Assembly: GCF_039649665.1 (NCBI RefSeq)
Contig: NZ_JBDJAW010000022.1
Location: 1 to 64,000 of the forward strand
Length of the DNA: 64,000 nucleotides
Reading direction: 5' to 3'
Source: Microbispora sp. ZYX-F-249
GTDB lineage: Bacteria; Actinomycetota; Actinomycetes; Streptosporangiales; Streptosporangiaceae
A model generated the notes under the pieces. It was not told the DNA's origin. It saw only the letters and a list, made by a program, of their open reading frames with translations, and did not search any database. Below, one piece after another: positions 42,996-51,967 of the stretch. The first letter of the stretch is position 1. Each line of letters begins with the position of its first letter. The translations under genes were made by a program, and so were the position numbers.

Positions 42996-44282
42996 TCAGG
43001 CCTCCTGCTCACGGCGGTCGTCCGGCGGCCGTGCGGCCGGACGTACGGGGAGCCGGCCGAGCTCGCCCGCGACCAGCCCGGTCATGGCGGCCCCGGTCTT
43101 CCCCCAGGTGAACTCGCCCGCCCAGCGCCGGCACGCCCGGGCCATCCGGGCCCTCGTCAGGGGGTCGTCCAGCTCCCGCAGGGCGTGGTCGACCACGTCG
43201 GCGAGCCGCTCGCCGTCGCGGACCAGCCAGCCCGTCACGCCGTGCCGTACGGAGTCGCGCAGGCCGGCCACGTCGTAGGCGACGGTGGGCACGCCGAGGG
43301 CCGCCGCCTCGATCACGGTCAGCCCCCAGCCCTCGAACTCCGAGGCCGTGACGTTGAGCCTGGCCCGGCTCAGCACGGCGTTCTTCTCCGCCTCCGGCAG
43401 GAATCCGTGCAGGTGGACGCGTCCGGCGACGTCGGGCCTGCCCGCCCGCTCGGCCAGCCGCTCGTGCTCGGGCCCCCTCCCGACGACGTGCACGTGCAGG
43501 CCCGGACGGCCGGGCGCCAGGTCGGCGGCGAGCTCGACCACCCGCTCGACGCGCTTGTGCCCGACCAGGCGTCCGAGGTAGACGACGGCCGGGTCGCCCG
43601 GCACCGGCTCGCTCGCGACGGGCCTGGCGGTCGGGCTGCCGTTGGGCACCACCTCGATCGGGGCCAGCCAGCGCAGGCGCTCGCGCAGTTCGTGGCGGGA
43701 GGACTCGGAGACCGTCACCGTCGTGCACCGGCGATACAGCAGCCGCGCCACCGGCCCCTCGATGAAGCAGCCGATCCGCGCCAGCCAGCGCGGGAAGAAG
43801 GCGTAGAACTGCCGGTCGTGCACGTGGTGGACCACGCAGATCACCCGCGTACGGCGGCGCGCCACGACCGGGGAGAAAAACGGGATGCCGTTCATGCAGT
43901 CGACGACGACGTCGAACCGGCGGCGGTGCAGCAGCAGCCAGAGCGGGACGAGGAGATAGACCAGGTATTTGCCGCCCATCCTGCGCAGCCGGATGCCGTC
44001 ACGCGACTCGGCGCGGGCCTGGTACCGCTCCCGGCTGGTGAGGAAGCTGACGCTCGCGCCCTGGCCGACGAGGTAGGCGGAGACCCGCCACGCGTACTCC
44101 TCCGCGCCGCCGGCGACGGTCTGGCTCGGCTCGCGGAAGTTCAGCACGGCCACGCGTACGCCCGCGAGAAGGGGAACGGCGGCCGGGGCGGCGCCGGCCG
44201 CCGCCAGGTGCGGCCTTTCGGGCGGCTCGGGAAGGGGGGCCGGGCGCCCCGAGGATTTCGCCTTCGCACCCTGTGCGACCAC
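42996..44282 (-). CDS. GT4-family glycosyltransferase (Rv0225-like)
   Basis: 428 residues from the GTG at 44282, five bases after AAGGAG; the open frame reaches 44336 but lacks a site there. GT-B fold: VAVLNFREPSQTVAGGAEEYAW near 44, VYLGRLVGHKRVERVVELA near 255, HGFLPEAEKN near 315 and the EFEGWGLTVIEAAALGVPTVAYD signature (EX7E) near 338. Cytoplasmic, uses a nucleotide sugar. The gene precedes aftD in the same operon; in M. tuberculosis the corresponding Rv0225 also sits in the Rv0224c-Rv0228 cluster. Acceptor unknown. Confidence 0.85.
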   Translation of the reverse strand: MVAQGAKAKSSGRPAPLPEPPERPHLAAAGAAPAAVPLLAGVRVAVLNFREPSQTVAGGAEEYAWRVSAYLVGQGASVSFLTSRERYQARAESRDGIRLRRMGGKYLVYLLVPLWLLLHRRRFDVVVDCMNGIPFFSPVVARRRTRVICVVHHVHDRQFYAFFPRWLARIGCFIEGPVARLLYRRCTTVTVSESSRHELRERLRWLAPIEVVPNGSPTARPVASEPVPGDPAVVYLGRLVGHKRVERVVELAADLAPGRPGLHVHVVGRGPEHERLAERAGRPDVAGRVHLHGFLPEAEKNAVLSRARLNVTASEFEGWGLTVIEAAALGVPTVAYDVAGLRDSVRHGVTGWLVRDGERLADVVDHALRELDDPLTRARMARACRRWAGEFTWGKTGAAMTGLVAGELGRLPVRPAARPPDDRREQEA

Positions 44283-44466
44283 GACCACTCCTTCGGGTGA
44301 CACGTCTCGGCGGGAGTTCGGGGGGCACCGCGTCACCCGGACGGGGCGGTTACGGCGGTGCGGGCGAATCGGGGCACGGACGCATGAGGGCGTGGCGAGA
44401 CCACACCCCCTGGCGGGCTCGGACTTCGCGGAGGTCCTTATGGAACGGGTCTCAGGTCTGCCGCGT

Positions 44467-44598
44467 TCACCTGTCGCCGTAGTTGTAGAGCGGCTTGTTC
44501 GGCGGCTCCGCGGTGGGCGCTGCCACGTTGACGACCGCCACGGAGGCGACGCCGGCGAGCACGGCCCCGACCGCGAGAGCAGCCAGCACCTTCAACAC
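44467..44598 (-). CDS. 43-residue DUF2613-type small secreted/membrane protein
   Basis: A very short gene: GTG at 44598 with AAGGAGG eight bases upstream, TGA at 44469-44467. It reads MLKVLAALAVGAVLAG, a hydrophobic segment to about residue 27, then APTAEPPNKPLYNYGDR. This matches the DUF2613 pattern (single N-terminal helix, short tail with PLYNYG). In M. tuberculosis the DUF2613 protein Rv0236A lies directly beside aftD, as this one is near aftD, which supports it strongly. Probably an accessory of the arabinosyltransferase; function unknown. Confidence 0.75.
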   Translation of the reverse strand: MLKVLAALAVGAVLAGVASVAVVNVAAPTAEPPNKPLYNYGDR

Positions 44599-44735
44599 GG
44601 ATGCTTCCTCCTTGTCGGGAGCGGGCGATAGAGGCCGAGAGTAGAACGTGATACAGGTCCTACACCATAGCCTTGGTCAAACCGTGATAAAAAGACTTAC
44701 TGTCCAGTATGCCATCCGTCCCCGATCTTGGCTGG

Positions 44736-46478
44736 TCACAGCCGCACCAGCAGTAGCTCCCGGCCTCTGTATACGGGGGTCGCCCCCGGCAGCCGGGACA
44801 AGAACGTGTTCTCATCAAGCCCGGCCGCGAGCACGTAGCGCACCCCCTCCCGCCGCAGCCCGTCCGCCGCGGACGACACCGGAGGGCCGGCGGGCGGTGT
44901 GCCCCCGGCCGTGGTGGGTTCCGTGGTGGGTTCCGTGGTGGGTTCCGTGGTGAGCCCCGTGGTGAGCGCCGACGCCACCGCCTCGATCCGGCGGACCCGC
45001 GGGCTCTCGGCCGCGACCCGGATCCGCCCGCCGCCCGGCACGCCGACGACGAGCGTCTCGTTCCACAGCACGGGCCGGGAGAACATCTTGGTCGCGGGGT
45101 CGAGGACCACCCGTCCCGAATTCCAGGAGAAGGCCCGGTAGGCGCTCCAGGGCAGCGACAGCAGCGCGCCGGGAGCGGGATCGCCGTTGACGACGGCCTG
45201 GACGCGGCGCCATTCGCCGGGATATCCGGCCGTTCCGAGCCTGCCGGACGCGCCCAGCGCGAAGGTCGGCAGCACGAGCACCGGCACCGCCACGGCGGCC
45301 GCCGCCACCGGGGCGGGCAGGCTCCGGCACAGGGCCGCCGCCACGACCGCGACGCCCGCCGCCTGCGCGAGCGCGAGCGGCGCGACGTACACCTGCCCGT
45401 CGCGAAGCGGGCCGAAGCCCGCCCACCATCCGACGAGCTCCCGCAGCACACCGGACGCGAAGGCCCCGGCGCAGGCGATCAGGACACCCGCGCACGCCGC
45501 CACCGCCAGTCCCCGCCACCACGCGGGCCTGCGGGTGGCACCGCCGAGCCGTACGAACCCGGCGACCGCGACGAGCGTCAGCGCCAGGCGGACGGCGGCG
45601 AGCCCCGGGCCGTCCTGGCCGGGCACGACGGCGTGGGAGTTCCAGATGCCGCCGAGGCTGAGCAGGCTGCCGAGCGTGCCGAACGGCCCGTCCGCCCGGG
45701 GCGCGAACGCGGCCACCCCGGCGGGGTCGGTCACGGCGTCCGACCGGAGGGCGGGCACGAGCCACGGCAGGCTGAGCACCACGACCACGGCCGACGCCCA
45801 CGACACCGACCTGAGCACCGCGCGCGCCCGTCCTGTCCCGGCGCGCAGCACGGCCACCGGGAGCACGGCCAGGGCGCTGACCAGCATGGCCTGGAACCCG
45901 CCCACGGCGGCGGGCAGGAGGGCCGCGGCGAGCCGCCCGGGCCCGCCGCGCGCCGCGGCGCGCACGGCCCAGGGCAGTCCGGCGTACCCCAGCAGCAGCG
46001 CCCAATGGCCGAGGAGCAGGCGCTGCGCGAGATAGGCGTTCCAGGCGTAGAAGGCGGCGGCGGCCAGCCGGGGCACGAGCACCGCCGCCCGCACCCGGGC
46101 CTCGGGCGCGCCGCCGGCGGCGGACCCGTAGGACAGGGCCTCACCGGCCAGGGCCGCCGCCCCGGAGGCGGCCAGCGTGAACAGCCCGAGCAGGATCGCC
46201 TTCTGCACGATCTCGGCCGGGATCACGGCGGACAGCAGCGCCACGACCTGGTCGCTCGGCACGGCCCGGGGGAAGCCGTCGCCGAAGCGCAGCGGCGGGT
46301 CCGGCACGAAGACCATGTCGTAGCGCAGCGTGAACCCCGGCCCCAGCGCGGGCCCGAGCGCGAGCACGCCGAACGCCAGGCCGAGCAGGGCCGGCCCGAA
46401 CCGCACGATCGCCGGCCCCCGTGCGGCGCCCGCATGCCCCACAAGGCCAAGCCGCACAAACCGGAAGGGCCGCCACAT
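44736..46478 (-). CDS. Polytopic membrane protein of the arabinan-type locus
   Basis: 580 residues from the ATG at 46478. About 12 transmembrane helices; an acidic loop after the first helix (RYDMVFVPDPPLRFGDGF near 52) hints at a GT-C type catalytic site. A hydrophilic C-terminal domain contains a TTEPTTEPTTEP linker from a 12-bp repeat. Length is close to Rv0226c (a membrane protein of the same M. tuberculosis cluster) as I recall, but I cannot align them. Likely a lipid-linked-sugar glycosyltransferase. Confidence 0.65.
   Translation of the reverse strand: MWRPFRFVRLGLVGHAGAARGPAIVRFGPALLGLAFGVLALGPALGPGFTLRYDMVFVPDPPLRFGDGFPRAVPSDQVVALLSAVIPAEIVQKAILLGLFTLAASGAAALAGEALSYGSAAGGAPEARVRAAVLVPRLAAAAFYAWNAYLAQRLLLGHWALLLGYAGLPWAVRAAARGGPGRLAAALLPAAVGGFQAMLVSALAVLPVAVLRAGTGRARAVLRSVSWASAVVVVLSLPWLVPALRSDAVTDPAGVAAFAPRADGPFGTLGSLLSLGGIWNSHAVVPGQDGPGLAAVRLALTLVAVAGFVRLGGATRRPAWWRGLAVAACAGVLIACAGAFASGVLRELVGWWAGFGPLRDGQVYVAPLALAQAAGVAVVAAALCRSLPAPVAAAAVAVPVLVLPTFALGASGRLGTAGYPGEWRRVQAVVNGDPAPGALLSLPWSAYRAFSWNSGRVVLDPATKMFSRPVLWNETLVVGVPGGGRIRVAAESPRVRRIEAVASALTTGLTTEPTTEPTTEPTTAGGTPPAGPPVSSAADGLRREGVRYVLAAGLDENTFLSRLPGATPVYRGRELLLVRL
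44911..44970. repeat. 12-bp tandem repeat, five units
   Basis: Five units of GTGGTGGGTTCC or GTGGTGAGCCCC from 44911 to 44970, in frame within the membrane protein gene on the minus strand. They encode its TTEP-type linker. Confidence 0.85.
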
Positions 46479-46677
46479 GTCGTCCAGGCTAGTGGCCCGC
46501 CTTGACGGCGTTCGATCGCGTCGGCGCCTGTCGGCGGCCTGTGCCCAGCGGAGAAAGGGGACGGCAAGGCCGTTGCAAGCGCTCGGCCTTACCACTGGGA
46601 CACGGCCGCCGCGACTCCCGGGCGGCGACCCGCCCCGCCCGCACGTCACGGCGCACCCCAGTACACCGGAGGATCAC

Positions 46678-47232
46678 ATGCCCCGCTCGACCCGCCACCT
46701 GACCGGTCTCGCCGTCCTCGCCGTCGTCGCGGGCGGCCTGGCCGCGCTCACCGTCCCGGCCCAAGCGACGCCCACCCCCTCCGTCGCGGCCGCTCCCGAC
46801 ACCACCCCGACTCCCAGGCCCACCCCGACCGCCCGCCCCGGCGAGGTCGCCGCCTTCAGCTACACCGGCCTGGACGCCGACTGGGGGCCCTTCTACTCGG
46901 CGTACCGGAACGGCGCGCGGGCCATGGTCCGCGGCCGGGTGTGGGAGGACGAGGACAACGGCAGCTTCAACGTCGAGGCGCGGCTGTACGACCGGAACTC
47001 CCCGGCCAGGCTGTGCGCCTACCTGCGCCTGAAGGCCAAGACCGAGGAAGAGACGTGGAGCAGGACGCTGAAGAAGTGCGGGCCGGACGGCTACGCCCGC
47101 TTCTCCTTCCACGACTGGGAAGAGCATGTTCCCCAGGACCTCCGGGTCCAGGTCTGCTACCGGGACGCGCTCACCCGCACGGTCACCTCCTGCGGCGGGT
47201 GGTGGCACGCCTACCGCTGGATCGAGCGGTGA
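46678..47232 (+). CDS. Small secreted protein of unknown function
   Basis: 184 residues from an ATG behind GGAGG. Signal peptide (about 1-30, ending AQA), a Pro/Thr-rich stretch (about 32-54), and a compact domain of ~130 residues with four cysteines (LCAYLRLKAK, KKCGPDGYARFSF, VCYRD, TSCGGWW), consistent with two disulphides. I do not recognise the domain; it reads like a beta-sandwich. Stand-alone gene. Confidence 0.75.
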   Translation: MPRSTRHLTGLAVLAVVAGGLAALTVPAQATPTPSVAAAPDTTPTPRPTPTARPGEVAAFSYTGLDADWGPFYSAYRNGARAMVRGRVWEDEDNGSFNVEARLYDRNSPARLCAYLRLKAKTEEETWSRTLKKCGPDGYARFSFHDWEEHVPQDLRVQVCYRDALTRTVTSCGGWWHAYRWIER

Positions 47233-47306
47233 CCGCCGGTCGGCGCTGACGGCGATCGGAGCCGCCGGTGTCGCCGGAGATCGACGTCACCGAACTCGAC
47301 CGGTCC

Positions 47307-48302
47307 TCAGCGGCTCTCGTAGAGGCGGTAGGTGGCCAGGACGTTCAGCCGGTGCAGGTCGCGGCAGAGAGTGAGCATGCCCTGCCGGGCGAGTTCCGGT
47401 GGCACCGGATAACGCGCGAGGGCGGCCGACAGCCGCGGATCGAGGCGCTCGGCCCACGGATCGGTGCACGCCGCGAACGTCTCCTCCAGATCGCGACCCG
47501 CCCGCACGCTCGCCTCCACCTCGGCGTGGAGTCGTTCGAGGTAGCCGATGAGATCGTCCAGGGCCGCGGGACCGTCTCCCATCGGGCCGTGACCGGGGAC
47601 GACGGTCTCCAGGTCCGGCAGGGCCTCGCGCATCCTGCGCAGCGAGCCCACGTACGGTTCGGGGCCGCCCTGGAGCAGCATGTGGGCCGTGCCGGCGTGG
47701 CAGAGGAAGTTGCCGGTCCAGGCGGTGCGGGCGTCGGGGACGTACACGATCGTGTCTCCCGGGCCGTTGCCGGGGCCGAAGTGATGAAGCTGGACGACGC
47801 GTCCTCCCAGGTCGATCTCGGCGGACAAGTCGAACGTCAGGTCCGGCGTCCGCCACACGGTGACCTCGTCGAGCAGCGCGGCGTCACCGTACATGTTGGC
47901 CGACCGGGTCTGTTTCTCGTATGCCAGGTCGGTCATGTTCGCCTTGTTCGCCCCGGACGAGATGATCACGACCTCCCGGGGGAACGCGGCGTTGCCGAAG
48001 GTGTGGTCGCCGTGGTAGGTCGTGTTGACCAGGTAGCGGAGCGGCCGGTCGGTGAGACCGGTGACGGCCGCCTGGATCCGGGCCGAGACGCCCGGGGTGA
48101 TCCCGGCGTCGACCACCAGGGCGGCGTTCCGCCCCGCGATCACGCCGTTGTTGTCCTTCGGCGGCAGGTTGGCCATGAGCGCCCACACGCCGGGCGCGAG
48201 TTCGTGCGGCACCAGTTCGAGGCCCACCGGCGACAGGTTCGGGCCGCCGTAGCCGGCGGGCCGCTCGGCGATCTCCCGATCCGGGATGTGAGACAGGGGC
48301 AT
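47307..48302 (-). CDS. Metallo-beta-lactamase-fold hydrolase
   Basis: 331 residues. MBL fold: VVDAGITPG near 61, NTTYHGDHTFGNAAF near 93 (a HxxDH form of the HxHxDH motif, the first His being Tyr-shifted), HHFGPGNGPGDTIVYVPD near 174 and VPGHGP near 232. The GPGNGPGDT segment replaces the usual G-x-x-H-x-P, so metal ligation may be atypical. QuiP/alkylsulphatase-like and PQQ-cluster MBL relatives are possible. Followed at 17 bases upstream on the same strand by an HXXEE membrane protein gene. Confidence 0.75.
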   Translation of the reverse strand: MPLSHIPDREIAERPAGYGGPNLSPVGLELVPHELAPGVWALMANLPPKDNNGVIAGRNAALVVDAGITPGVSARIQAAVTGLTDRPLRYLVNTTYHGDHTFGNAAFPREVVIISSGANKANMTDLAYEKQTRSANMYGDAALLDEVTVWRTPDLTFDLSAEIDLGGRVVQLHHFGPGNGPGDTIVYVPDARTAWTGNFLCHAGTAHMLLQGGPEPYVGSLRRMREALPDLETVVPGHGPMGDGPAALDDLIGYLERLHAEVEASVRAGRDLEETFAACTDPWAERLDPRLSAALARYPVPPELARQGMLTLCRDLHRLNVLATYRLYESR

Positions 48303-48319
48303 GACGATTCCCTTCGGTG

Positions 48320-48916
48320 TCAGACGGAGGCGGCGATCGGGCGGGCGTCCGGGGTGACGGCCGCCCGGGGAAGACCGGCGGTCCAGAGGCGGTGGACGAG
48401 GATCGGGCCGATGACCCAGTAGCCGAGGGAGGTGACGATGCCGGGGAAGGCGAGGTCTCCCGAGACCAGGTCGTAGACGGGGTGGCCGATCGCGTTGCCC
48501 ATCGCCCCCATGACGGCGAAGAACCAGGCGATGAGCAGCGGCACCCGCCAGCCCCGGTAGATCGCGAGCGCGCCCAGCGCGAAGGCCGCGTAGGAGATCA
48601 TGTTGATCCAGACGAACAGGGACAGTGACATCGCCTGCGCGCCGAAGACCTCGACGGGCCAGCGCCGGTTGAATCCGTTCATGAACTCCTCCCCGAAGTG
48701 AAGGAACTGCCAGGCCAGGCCGATGAGGTAGACCGGCAGCACCCGGGAGGGGTCGGGGGGCCGGCGGTCGGTGGTCGCGAGGTGGCAGCCGTAGGCGATC
48801 AGCATCGCCGGGATGAAGGTCAGCCAGAGCGCCAGACCGGGTGACAGGTAGGCGAACACGGCGATCAGGGCGGCGGCGACGACCCCGGCGGCGACGGCGG
48901 AACGGTGACTGGTCAT
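48320..48916 (-). CDS. HXXEE-type membrane protein
   Basis: 198 residues from an ATG behind AGGAG, about six transmembrane helices. LHFGEEFMNGF near 72 carries the H-x-x-E-E motif that names the family, with a second His-containing segment NAIGHPVYD near 144. Function undefined; polar residues in the membrane suggest a metal- or redox-dependent enzyme. It is the first gene of a two-gene unit with the MBL-fold gene and is divergent from the large LuxR regulator, which may control it. Confidence 0.7.
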   Translation of the reverse strand: MTSHRSAVAAGVVAAALIAVFAYLSPGLALWLTFIPAMLIAYGCHLATTDRRPPDPSRVLPVYLIGLAWQFLHFGEEFMNGFNRRWPVEVFGAQAMSLSLFVWINMISYAAFALGALAIYRGWRVPLLIAWFFAVMGAMGNAIGHPVYDLVSGDLAFPGIVTSLGYWVIGPILVHRLWTAGLPRAAVTPDARPIAASV

Positions 48917-49059
48917 CCGGTGCTCCTCATGAGGTGCTTGGTGACGGTGTCGAGAAGAGCCATGCCGACGACGCTAGGGCGGCGCCGCCCACCCGGAATC
49001 CGTCATGTGACCGGTCATCCCGAAGCGGGCATACGTCACGTCCTCCATAAGATCGGTCC

Positions 49060-51858
49060 GTGCTGTACGGGCGGAGGGCCGAAACCGATCGGATAGATCA
49101 CTTGCTGGCCGAGGCCGGGAACGGCCGGAGCGGCGCTCTGGTGATTCGCGGTCCGGCGGGGATCGGCAAGACGGCGCTCCTCGACCACGCGGCGCGGAAG
49201 GCGTCCGCCACCGGGATGCGGACGTTGCGCGGGGTGGGCATCGAAAGCGAGGCCGAGCTGGCGTTCGCCGCGCTCCACCTGTTGCTGCGCTCCGGGCTCG
49301 ACCGCCTCGACCGGCTGCCGGCCCCGCAGGCGGAGGCCCTCAGAGGAGCCCTCGGGCTGGCCCCCGCGACCACGCCCGACCGCTTCCTGGTCGGGCTCGG
49401 CGCGCTGACCCTGCTGTCCGAGCTCGCCGGCGACGGGCCCCTGCTGTGCCTGGTGGACGACGCCCAGTGGCTGGACCGCTCCTCGGCCGACGCGCTGCTG
49501 TTCGCCGCCCGGCGGCTGGAGGCGGAGGGGGTGGCGCTGATCCTGTCCCTGCGGGACGGCGGTCACGGTCTCCCGCCGGCCGGCCTGCCCGAGATGAGGC
49601 TCGGCGGCCTCGGACCGGCGGACGCGGCCACGCTGCTGGGTGCGACCGCCGGCACGCTGGCGCCGCACGTGAGGGACCGCGTCCTCGCCGAGAGCGAGGG
49701 CAACCCGCTCGCGCTCATCGAACTCTCCGGGGGGCTCACGCCCGGACAGCGGGCCGGGCACGTCAGTCCGCTGGCCTACCACCTCGGGCCGCTCCCGCTT
49801 CCCGGGCGGATGCGGGAGGCCTTCCAGACGCAGATCCAGGCCCTGCCCGAACCCGCCAGGGCCCTGCTGCTCGTGGCGGCCGCGGAGAGCACCGGCGACC
49901 TCGCCGTCATCCTCGCGGCCGCGCAGCGGCTGGGCGTCGGCCCTGACGCGGCCGAACCGGCTGAGCGTGCCGGGCTCATCCGCGTCGACGGGGAGCTCTC
50001 CTTCCGTCACCCGCTGATCAGGGCGGCCGCCTACCAGGGAGCGCCGTTCACCAGGCGCGTGGCCGCCCACCGGGCACTGGCCGCCGCACTCGGCGAGGCC
50101 GCCGGCGGGAGCCGGCACGCCGACGCACGGGCCTGGCATCTGGCCGCCGCCTGCACCGGACCCGACGAGGCCGTCGCCGCCGTGCTGGAACACGCGGCCG
50201 AGCGGGCCAGGCGCAGAAGCGGCCACGCCGCCACGACCGCGGCCTACGAGCGCGCCGCGCAGCTCACCCCGGACCCGCGCGAGCGGGTACGCCGGCTGAT
50301 CAGCGCCGCCGAGGCGGCGATGGACGCCGGCCAGCTCCCGCGGTCGCGCGCGCTGGCCGACCGGGCGGCCCTGCTCACCGACGATCCGCGTCAGCAGGCC
50401 AAACTCGCGAGGGTCCGCGCGGCCGTCGAGTTCGAGCAGGGCTCACCGCGCGTCGCGCACGGCATCCTCATGACCGCCGCCACCCCCATCACGGCGGCAG
50501 ACCCGGCCATGGCCGGGTCCATGCTGGCGGAAGCCGTACGCGACGCCTGGTTCGCCGGCGCGCCCGAACTCGCCGGGCAGGCCGTCGAACGGCTCCACGC
50601 CCTGGATCTGCCGGCCGGGCACCCCCTCCACCCGGTCATCTCCGCGTTGACCGGACTGGCCGCCCTGCTGGCGGGCGACTCCGCCCGCGGGCTGGTGCCC
50701 ATCCACGCGGCACTCGCCGACGCCGGGAGGTCCCAGGCCGCCGGCCCCGGAGAACGGCTCATCATCGCGTCGATGGCCTTCATGGTGGGCGACGACGAGA
50801 CGTCCCTCGATCTGGCCGCCGGCCTGGCCGGCGACTGCCGGGCCCAGGGGATGATCGGCTGGCTGCCGCACGCGCTGCAGAACCTCGCCAGCAGCCAGCT
50901 CTACCTCGGCCGGTTCCGGGACGCGAAGGCGTCGGCCACCGAGGCCGTGCGCATCGCCGAGGACACCGGGCAGCATCACCGGGTCGACCACCTGCAGGGC
51001 GTGCTCGCGTGGCTCGCCGCGGTCTCCGGCGACGACCGGACCTGCGAACGGCTCACGAGCCGCGTTCGCGCCCACGCCATGGACCACGACAACGTGTCGA
51101 GCCTGGCCTGGGCCGTCTGGGCGCAGGGACTGCTCGCCCTCGGACAGGGCAGGACGCGGGCCGCACTGGACCATCTGGAGACAGGTATCGCCGGCACCGT
51201 CCGCCACCAGCTCTCGACCACCTTGTTCGTGCCGGATCTGGTGGAGGCGGCGGTCCGGTGCGAGCAGCCCGAACGGGCCGGGGCGCCGCTCGCCCGGTTC
51301 GACGAGTGGGCCGCCGCCACCGGGCAGCCCTGGGCGCGTGCCGTCGCCCTGCGCTGCAGAGCGCTGACCGCCGCGCGGGACGAGGAGGCGGAGAGCGACT
51401 ACGTCCGTGCCGTCCGCCTGCACCTCAACGGAGGGCGGCCGTTCGAGGAGGCCCGCACCAGACTCCTGTTCGGAGAATGGCTACGCAGAAACCGGCGCAA
51501 GGCCGACGCCAGAGTCCACCTCAGGCAGGCGCTGGACATGTTCGAACGCGCCGGCGCCGCCCCCTGGGCCACGCGTGCCCGCGCCGAACTGCGCGCCACG
51601 GGCGAAGTGTCCGGCGACGTCCGCGCGGTGGGCGCGGCCGGTCTGCTCACCCCGCAGGAGCTGCAGATCGTCCGCCTGGCCGCGCGGGGCGCCACGAACC
51701 GCGACATCGGCGCCCAGCTCTTCCTGAGTCCGCGCACCGTGGGCTACCACCTGCACAAGGCCTTTCCCAAGCTCGGCGTCGCCTCCAGAACCGAACTGGG
51801 CCGGCTCGACCTCGACGATCCCGCCCTCGCGACGAGTTCGCGCCACCGCGACGGCTGA
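49060..51858 (+). CDS. LAL-type large ATP-binding LuxR regulator
   Basis: 932 residues from a GTG. N-terminal AAA/STAND ATPase module: Walker A GPAGIGKTALL near 31, Walker B CLVDDAQWLD near 132. A long helical, TPR-like middle follows (about 300-840). The C-terminal LuxR HTH (LLTPQELQIVRLAARGATNRD, then LSPRTVGYHLHKAF, about 865-925) binds DNA. Such regulators are typical actinomycete activators responding to a small ligand. Divergent from the HXXEE/MBL pair across 143 bases, which is the likely target. Confidence 0.9.
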   Translation: MLYGRRAETDRIDHLLAEAGNGRSGALVIRGPAGIGKTALLDHAARKASATGMRTLRGVGIESEAELAFAALHLLLRSGLDRLDRLPAPQAEALRGALGLAPATTPDRFLVGLGALTLLSELAGDGPLLCLVDDAQWLDRSSADALLFAARRLEAEGVALILSLRDGGHGLPPAGLPEMRLGGLGPADAATLLGATAGTLAPHVRDRVLAESEGNPLALIELSGGLTPGQRAGHVSPLAYHLGPLPLPGRMREAFQTQIQALPEPARALLLVAAAESTGDLAVILAAAQRLGVGPDAAEPAERAGLIRVDGELSFRHPLIRAAAYQGAPFTRRVAAHRALAAALGEAAGGSRHADARAWHLAAACTGPDEAVAAVLEHAAERARRRSGHAATTAAYERAAQLTPDPRERVRRLISAAEAAMDAGQLPRSRALADRAALLTDDPRQQAKLARVRAAVEFEQGSPRVAHGILMTAATPITAADPAMAGSMLAEAVRDAWFAGAPELAGQAVERLHALDLPAGHPLHPVISALTGLAALLAGDSARGLVPIHAALADAGRSQAAGPGERLIIASMAFMVGDDETSLDLAAGLAGDCRAQGMIGWLPHALQNLASSQLYLGRFRDAKASATEAVRIAEDTGQHHRVDHLQGVLAWLAAVSGDDRTCERLTSRVRAHAMDHDNVSSLAWAVWAQGLLALGQGRTRAALDHLETGIAGTVRHQLSTTLFVPDLVEAAVRCEQPERAGAPLARFDEWAAATGQPWARAVALRCRALTAARDEEAESDYVRAVRLHLNGGRPFEEARTRLLFGEWLRRNRRKADARVHLRQALDMFERAGAAPWATRARAELRATGEVSGDVRAVGAAGLLTPQELQIVRLAARGATNRDIGAQLFLSPRTVGYHLHKAFPKLGVASRTELGRLDLDDPALATSSRHRDG

Positions 51859-51967
51859 CCCGGCGGCACGGACGCGGACCGGCGCGTCGCCGGGCACGGC
51901 GGACGCACGGGGTCACCGCACGAGCGGCCGGGCGGGCCTGCCACCGGCCCGCCCGGCCGCCCGGATG

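Noticed and set aside
37721-43012. 1763-codon minus-strand frame
   Set aside because: Only its last 324 codons (DUF3068 copy 2) are real; the rest is an alternate frame of aftD joined through the repeat array.
42996-46478. Complete polyketide or nonribosomal peptide cluster
   Set aside because: The acyl-CoA ligases and thiolases elsewhere resemble catabolic enzymes; no KS, PCP or condensation domains are present in the window.
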